Assembly (NCBI GenBank): GCA_021156385.1
Contig: JAJNDL010000173.1
Span: 1 to 7,530, forward strand
Direction of reading: 5' to 3'
Length of the DNA: 7,530 bases
DNA from: Moraxellaceae bacterium
GTDB taxonomy: Bacteria; Pseudomonadota; Gammaproteobacteria; Pseudomonadales; Moraxellaceae
Positions within the stretch are counted from its first letter, which is position 1, and every line of letters starts with the position of its first letter. Below are positions 5,644 through 7,530 of this stretch, in pieces. The position numbers and the translations under genes were made by a program. The notes beneath the pieces are model-generated. The model ran no database searches. It had not been told where the DNA came from and saw only the letters and a list, made by a program, of their open reading frames with translations.

Positions 5644-7083
5644 TCAGAAGGCCGCGTTGAAGTTGAGCGAGAAGACGTTGAAGTCTTCCAGCGGGGCATT
5701 CACCGTCGGATCCGTGACGAAGCCGGTCGAGTTGTCCGGATTCTTCACGTGGTCGACCTGCAGCTTCATGCTGACGCTCTTGGTGAGGTCGTAGCGCATG
5801 CCTAGCGAATAGGAGGTCTGTTCGCGTCCGGAGCAGTTGGCAACGACATTCTGGAGCCCTGGTAATGCCTGCTGCTGGATCTGGTCGAGTCCGACCGTCT
5901 TGAGCGTGGCCTGCGCGGTTTCGCTGGCGATCAAGGCGGACTGCATGGCAGCGAGGCCGAGCTGGGCCGAGTAGGTTGCCATGTCGTTCGCTGCCAGTGC
6001 CGCATCGGCGGCCGCACTGGCTGCAGCCTGAGCGGCTACTGCATTGCTTATGGCGAGCGAATGCGCAGTGATCTCGCCCTGCAGCAGGAATGCCGCGCCG
6101 TTGGCATTGTTGACCGCAACGTTCTGATGGGCCACGCAGTCACCATTGTTCATGGTGTTGGCCTTGGCGGCAGAAATGAAAGGCAGGGCCTTGCCGACAT
6201 AGGCACCTACGGTCAGATAACCGGCATCCCAGTCTGGCGCCCAGCCTTCGGTGCGGAACTGGCCGAATTCACCCGTGATCAGTATTGATCCGTTGTCGAA
6301 GGAGAATCCGACGTCTGCGAAGGTGGCCTTGTTGTCCTTGGTGCTGTAGCCCGGGCTGCCAAATTGCTGCAGCAGGTAGTTGGCCTGCTGGACTTGAGTG
6401 CCGTTGGGATCGGCGCCGAAATCCCAGTCCAACTGCGACGAGCCGTAGCCGGCGTGCAGGGTCAGGCTGTCGCTGGAGAGGTTCAGGTTCAGCCCATGGG
6501 CATTCCGGCTGCGGCCCCAGGCCTCATTGGCGCCGCCGAAATAAAGTTGGGCTTCGAGGCTCCAGGCGTCGGTCAGCGAGGTACGGAACTGCACGTCGAA
6601 GCCGTCGAGGCTGCGTTGTGGCAGGCCGGCGTAGAGCTCGATGGGCGGCCGTACCCAGGGATATGCCTGGCCGACGCGCTGTGATTCGGAAACCATGAAG
6701 TAGGGAGCCGCGAAGCGGCCGGCACGAAGGCGAATGTTGTCGTTCAGGCGGTAGGCGACGTAGCCCCATTCCAGCGACGTGTCGTAGTCCAGCTTGGCGT
6801 CCGAGACGAGCTGCCCGACCAGGTCGAACTTGTCGGTGAGCTGGTAGGTGAGCTGGACGCCCAGCACCGTGTCATAGCTCGGGTCGATCTCGTCGGTAAT
6901 GGCGCTTTCGTTGAAGTAATCACGGTTGTAGTCGCCACCGTTGACGTCATCCACCATCGTGACGCCGGCGGTAGCGAAGCCGTTGATCTGGAGTTTGCCG
7001 TTGTTGTCTTCGGCCAGTGCAGTGGCGGACAGACTCGCCAGCGCAACAGCCAGGGCCAGAGGACGTGGACTCTTCAGGGGCAT
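5644..7083 (-). CDS. Outer-membrane porin with Ala-rich loop insert, copy 1
   Basis: A 479-residue porin and the first gene of the four-gene leftward operon. Signal peptide 1-24 ends TALA before EDNNGK. Mature strands follow, with blocks shared with copy 2: NGFATAG (34-40), DKFDLVGQLVS (84-94), IRLRAGRFAAPYF (117-129), GQAYPWVRPPIELY (138-151) and ATFADVGFSF (253-262). It ends FSLNFNAAF, a barrel-assembly signature with terminal Phe. Residues 336-390 are an Ala-rich helical insert between Cys316 and Cys417, the only cysteines, in a predicted extracellular loop. By hand count the insert core matches copy 2 at 40 of 55 residues, more than residues 160-315 do. A GGAG element precedes the ATG. 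General diffusion or selective anion uptake are both possible; the substrate cannot be read from sequence. Confidence 0.88.
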   Translation of the reverse strand: MPLKSPRPLALAVALASLSATALAEDNNGKLQINGFATAGVTMVDDVNGGDYNRDYFNESAITDEIDPSYDTVLGVQLTYQLTDKFDLVGQLVSDAKLDYDTSLEWGYVAYRLNDNIRLRAGRFAAPYFMVSESQRVGQAYPWVRPPIELYAGLPQRSLDGFDVQFRTSLTDAWSLEAQLYFGGANEAWGRSRNAHGLNLNLSSDSLTLHAGYGSSQLDWDFGADPNGTQVQQANYLLQQFGSPGYSTKDNKATFADVGFSFDNGSILITGEFGQFRTEGWAPDWDAGYLTVGAYVGKALPFISAAKANTMNNGDCVAHQNVAVNNANGAAFLLQGEITAHSLAISNAVAAQAAASAAADAALAANDMATYSAQLGLAAMQSALIASETAQATLKTVGLDQIQQQALPGLQNVVANCSGREQTSYSLGMRYDLTKSVSMKLQVDHVKNPDNSTGFVTDPTVNAPLEDFNVFSLNFNAAF

Positions 7084-7146
7084 GGGGGGCTCCGCTTTCT
7101 ATTTATTCGAGGTGCGTCGGTGCGTCCCTGCCCGGTTCGCATATGA

Positions 7147-7172
7147 GGCCGGTCCATGCCCTTGGACGGGCC
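7147..7172. other. Leader hairpin upstream of porin copy 1
   Basis: GGCCGGTCCA (7147-7156), a 6-nt loop and TGGACGGGCC (7163-7172) pair over 10 positions with one mismatch. It lies about 64-89 bp upstream of the porin ATG, a position comparable to the hairpin ahead of porin copy 2, though the sequences differ. It may be part of the untranslated leader if transcription starts further up. Confidence 0.4.
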
Positions 7173-7506
7173 GTTGCGCGCATATGCGTTGATTGGAGGC
7201 TGCCGATTTCTGTGAACCAGCGCACGCTCCGGCGGACTAATCGCATTTGGAATGGATGAACGGAAGGAAATCAAACCCGGCCTGTGTTACGGGAGGCAAG
7301 CTGTGATTCGGGCTTACCCCGGAACCGGAGGGGCAGGTCTGCGGGAGCCGGTATTTGCGGCCGGCGCAGGTCGGCCGGCACGCAGAATGCCTCTGGCCAG
7401 CATGGCACTCAATTATTAAGGAAGCTGCGAAGAGTGGTGCCCGGGACCGGCTTCACATTGCCGCCTCTAAGCTTTGTTATTGCTGGCTTCTGGCATAGGG
7501 CTTAAA

Positions 7507-7530
7507 AACCTTACTCACAAGGTTACTCAC
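7507..7530. repeat. Interleaved direct and inverted repeats at the right edge
   Basis: TTACTCAC occurs at 7511-7518 and again at 7523-7530, a 12-bp period. The same bases include the inverted repeat AACCTT (7507-7512) and AAGGTT (7519-7524) with a 6-nt loop. On the minus strand this stem runs into five Ts, so it could be a weak terminator of a gene beyond the window. Alternatively it is a tandem protein-binding site. The pattern may continue past the edge. Confidence 0.35.

Larger units (their letters stand above)
7084..7530. other. Gene-free 447-bp region upstream of the porin operon
   Basis: I see no convincing gene on either strand; the short open frames here have no domain-like pattern. 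It should hold the promoter and 5' leader of the porin operon. Elements seen are a leader hairpin (7147-7172), two CATATG hexamers (7140-7145 and 7181-7186), CGGCCGGC twice (7358-7365, 7372-7379), an AT-rich patch around 7409-7420, and a repeat cluster at 7507-7530. I found no good sigma-70 pair, no sigma-54 -24/-12 pair and no TGTCA-type Pho box. Confidence 0.6.

Noticed and set aside
5061..5699. 212-codon minus-strand frame across the PBP and the module gap
   Set aside because: It is a shifted frame of the small PBP gene and runs through the intercistronic hairpin. Its translation is Arg-rich with no recognisable pattern.
7404..7409. TGGCAC as a sigma-54 -24 element
   Set aside because: The -12 position lacks the needed TTGC or GC dinucleotide, and the orientation points away from the porin operon.
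7284..7505. 73-codon plus-strand frame in the upstream region
   Set aside because: Its composition is Arg/Gly-rich with no clear Shine-Dalgarno or domain pattern, and it has no partner gene.
7084..7530. Pho box controlling the PstS-like operon
   Set aside because: I found no TGTCA-type 7-bp direct repeats with 11-bp period on either strand. The TTACTCAC pair has a 12-bp period and a different sequence.

Overview
The window looks like chromosomal DNA from a fairly GC-rich Gram-negative proteobacterium. Two outer-membrane porins with Sec signal peptides and a C-terminal phenylalanine settle the Gram-negative envelope. The other families present (CarF-like lipid desaturase, HI0933/TIGR03862-type flavoprotein, GIY-YIG domain protein, DUF1059) fit Gamma- or Betaproteobacteria, but the sequence does not fix a genus. 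I see no insertion sequence, tRNA, rRNA, CRISPR array or integration site.

Left part (1-1557): a CarF/TMEM189-type lipid desaturase is cut by the left edge and reads leftwards. A rightward XRE-type regulator is divergent from it across a short gap that holds a small palindrome. A DUF1059 protein reads leftwards and converges on the regulator.

Middle (1558-3239): after a 183-bp divergent gap comes a rightward two-gene unit, a flavoprotein and a small GIY-YIG protein that overlap by 4 bp. It ends at a strong hairpin-plus-T-run terminator at 3251-3276. That terminator also closes the leftward operon from the other side.

Right part (3293-7083, leftward): a four-gene operon made of two tandem copies of one module, a porin followed after 11-12 bp by a very small PstS-like periplasmic protein. 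The modules are separated by 87 bp with an 11-bp perfect hairpin. The porins have diverged widely, but both carry the same unusual insert: an Ala-rich helical stretch inside a predicted extracellular loop, bracketed by the only two cysteines of each protein. The small PstS-like proteins share a 76-bp block identical at every base, which suggests gene conversion or recent exchange. No pstC, pstA, pstB or sensor gene lies in the window, so a link to phosphate is by homology only. This duplicated porin/mini-binding-protein module is the most interesting element here.

The last 447 bp (7084-7530) hold no convincing gene. They should contain the promoter and leader of the porin operon, but I found no clear sigma-70, sigma-54 or Pho-box match.
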